The notes below the pieces were generated by a model. That model ran no database searches, was not told where the DNA came from, and saw only the letters and a list, made by a program, of their open reading frames with translations. From contig JAEORV010000107.1 of NCBI GenBank assembly GCA_016840695.1, positions 1 through 6,179 on the forward strand: a stretch of 6,179 nucleotides of DNA, given 5' to 3'. The DNA comes from Promethearchaeota archaeon. GTDB taxonomy: Archaea; Asgardarchaeota; Lokiarchaeia; Sigyniarchaeales; SOKP01. The translations under genes and the position numbers were made by a program. Shown here piece by piece: positions 5,259 to 6,179 of this stretch. Every line of letters begins with the position of its first letter. Positions within the stretch are counted from its first letter, which is position 1.

Positions 5259-6179
5259 TTAAAACATTTCCTTCACAGAAACATACATTGGACTCCAATT
5301 TAACAAGCCATTCACTGCATTTGGACTTTCATCGTGTTCAAATTCAACACGCCGCATTTCATATTCTAAAATGCATCCGGGACGAACATCTTTATCAACT
5401 CGCACGTAACCATCTTTAAGAAAGCTTGGATCGATCTTGTCGACATTGATTAGTTGTCCAGATTCTAACACGGCGTATAACGGGAAGAATCTTGTGTGAT
5501 AACCCGAATGTCCCTTTGGGCAGTAGTTTAAGCCTTTGAGGTTTGGTATGATACACCCCTCATCACAGAAATGTAGCATAAAACCTCGATCACCATTGTT
5601 TTTATGCTCAAGGATGCGCCCTAGGGTGATTTGAGGCTTGACATCTCCGTTCTTCCACGCCTCGTAATCTTTTACACTAACTTGCTTTTTATCGTTAATG
5701 TAATCATTTATCTTGGGACCAAAATCAAGAACTTCCTTGAATGTGGGTTTGACTTTTAGCAATCCAGAGATGCAAGTCGCTCCCGATCCATAAGAGCCAA
5801 AATATAACGTGTCGTTATCGCGAGCGTGATTTTCAAGAATGAACGCAATCTGCGCCCAAACACTAGCGTTATACATGTTCCCAAAATGTCGAGGTACTCT
5901 TAATTGAGGAAGGACTTTTCCTTTGACATTTGAAATAACCCAATTGGAGACTTTTTCTAATTTTTCTGATGAAAAACCGTTTTCTTTTAATTTTAAATAA
6001 ATATATTCGGGAAGGACGCTAATATTTTGCATGAAGGAGTCAAGTTGCTTGAAAATAGTTGTTGTAAAATCCTCTTTGGTTGATTTTAATAAATCGTTGA
6101 TGTTATGAATCCAACGCTTTTCAATGATCTGTTGCATGCATTTCAAGGGCAGTTTTGAAAACGGAGCGTGAAATGTGTA
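5259..6179 (-). CDS. mvaS: HMG-CoA synthase, C-terminal part, truncated by window edge, with C-terminal extension
   Basis: Condenses acetyl-CoA with acetoacetyl-CoA to HMG-CoA. The frame runs open off the right edge; an internal TTG at 6144-6146 is not the start, because the codons before it read F-H-A-P-F-x-K-L, the conserved segment with the active-site His. So 306 C-terminal residues are visible, and the half carrying the catalytic Glu and Cys lies outside. Counting from the edge, landmarks are His4 in FHAPFSKL, KVLPQLRV (88-95), FGNMYNAS (99-106) with the conserved Asn101, FGSYGSG (127-133), and a family-typical tail VSVKDYEAW (167-175). GNMY resembles eukaryotic and some bacterial enzymes more than methanogen ones. 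About 130 residues follow this usual end, with C205, C209, C220 and H224 spaced like a small zinc-binding site, then a probably beta-rich stretch. The gene precedes the reductase by 91 bases. Confidence 0.88.
   Translation of the reverse strand, partial: YTFHAPFSKLPLKCMQQIIEKRWIHNINDLLKSTKEDFTTTIFKQLDSFMQNISVLPEYIYLKLKENGFSSEKLEKVSNWVISNVKGKVLPQLRVPRHFGNMYNASVWAQIAFILENHARDNDTLYFGSYGSGATCISGLLKVKPTFKEVLDFGPKINDYINDKKQVSVKDYEAWKNGDVKPQITLGRILEHKNNGDRGFMLHFCDEGCIIPNLKGLNYCPKGHSGYHTRFFPLYAVLESGQLINVDKIDPSFLKDGYVRVDKDVRPGCILEYEMRRVEFEHDESPNAVNGLLNWSPMYVSVKEMF
5508..5567 (-). other. Cys/His cluster in the HMG-CoA synthase extension (possible zinc site)
   Basis: These codons encode C-x3-C-x10-C-x3-H (C205, C209, C220, H224 of the visible fragment), including CDEGC and CPKGH. 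The pattern, followed by about 75 residues containing FPLYAVLESGQL and VRPGCILEYEMRRV, is reminiscent of the zinc ribbon plus OB-fold layout of DUF35 proteins, which bridge thiolase and HMG-CoA synthase in archaea. The spacing is seen; metal binding and kinship to DUF35 are inference. Confidence 0.35.

Noticed and set aside
5132..5260. Ten-base inverted repeat, AAATCCAGAT at 5132-5141 and ATCTGGATTT at 5251-5260
   Set aside because: It flanks the gap, but one arm lies in the reductase coding region and the other at the synthase stop. The arms are short and far apart in AT-rich DNA, so chance is the simpler explanation.
6144..6146. TTG as the start of HMG-CoA synthase, giving a 295-residue protein
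   Set aside because: The frame stays open to the window edge and the eleven codons before it encode the conserved active-site segment F-H-A-P-F-x-K-L, so this TTG is an internal leucine codon.
1..6179. Mobile elements, CRISPR arrays, tRNA or rRNA genes
   Set aside because: No repeat arrays, transposase motifs or RNA gene signatures were seen; the window is almost entirely coding.

Overview
All recognisable genes in this window lie on the minus strand and form one archaeal isoprenoid (mevalonate) cluster. In transcription order (right to left) they are: the C-terminal part of HMG-CoA synthase, a class II HMG-CoA reductase, a UbiD-family decarboxylase, the large and small parts of an aconitase-X-type dehydratase, and mevalonate kinase. 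A further reading frame may begin at the left edge.

This combination is the signature of the archaeal 'anhydromevalonate phosphate' form of the mevalonate pathway, first worked out in Aeropyrum. Acetyl-CoA plus acetoacetyl-CoA gives HMG-CoA, which is reduced to mevalonate and phosphorylated to mevalonate 5-phosphate. Phosphomevalonate dehydratase (aconitase X, two subunits) dehydrates that to trans-anhydromevalonate 5-phosphate. A UbiD-like prenyl-FMN enzyme decarboxylates it to isopentenyl phosphate, and isopentenyl phosphate kinase makes IPP. Five of the enzymes, encoded by six genes, are visible. The kinase for the last step is not, although a frame that opens at the left edge has a compatible start.

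The organism is almost certainly an archaeon: the pathway variant is archaeal, Shine-Dalgarno sites are present, and alternative TTG starts are used. The DNA is AT-rich. The class II (rather than class I) HMG-CoA reductase and the HMG-CoA synthase with a eukaryote-like GNMY motif would suit an Asgard (Lokiarchaeia-like) archaeon. That placement is an inference from recalled family patterns, not something the sequence proves.

Layout: 5259-6179 HMG-CoA synthase, cut by the right edge; 5168-5258 the only real gap, holding a T-rich terminator-like tract and an archaeal TATA-like element; 3893-5167 HMG-CoA reductase; 2567-3874 decarboxylase; 1361-2554 and 975-1364 dehydratase subunits with a 4-base overlap; 39-974 mevalonate kinase, starting with TTG directly after the previous stop; 1-38 tail with a possible next gene. 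Gaps from the reductase onward are 18, 12, -4 and 0 bases, which indicates one co-transcribed, translationally coupled unit. The most unusual points are the roughly 130-residue C-terminal extension of HMG-CoA synthase, with a Cys/His cluster, and the mevalonate kinase start.
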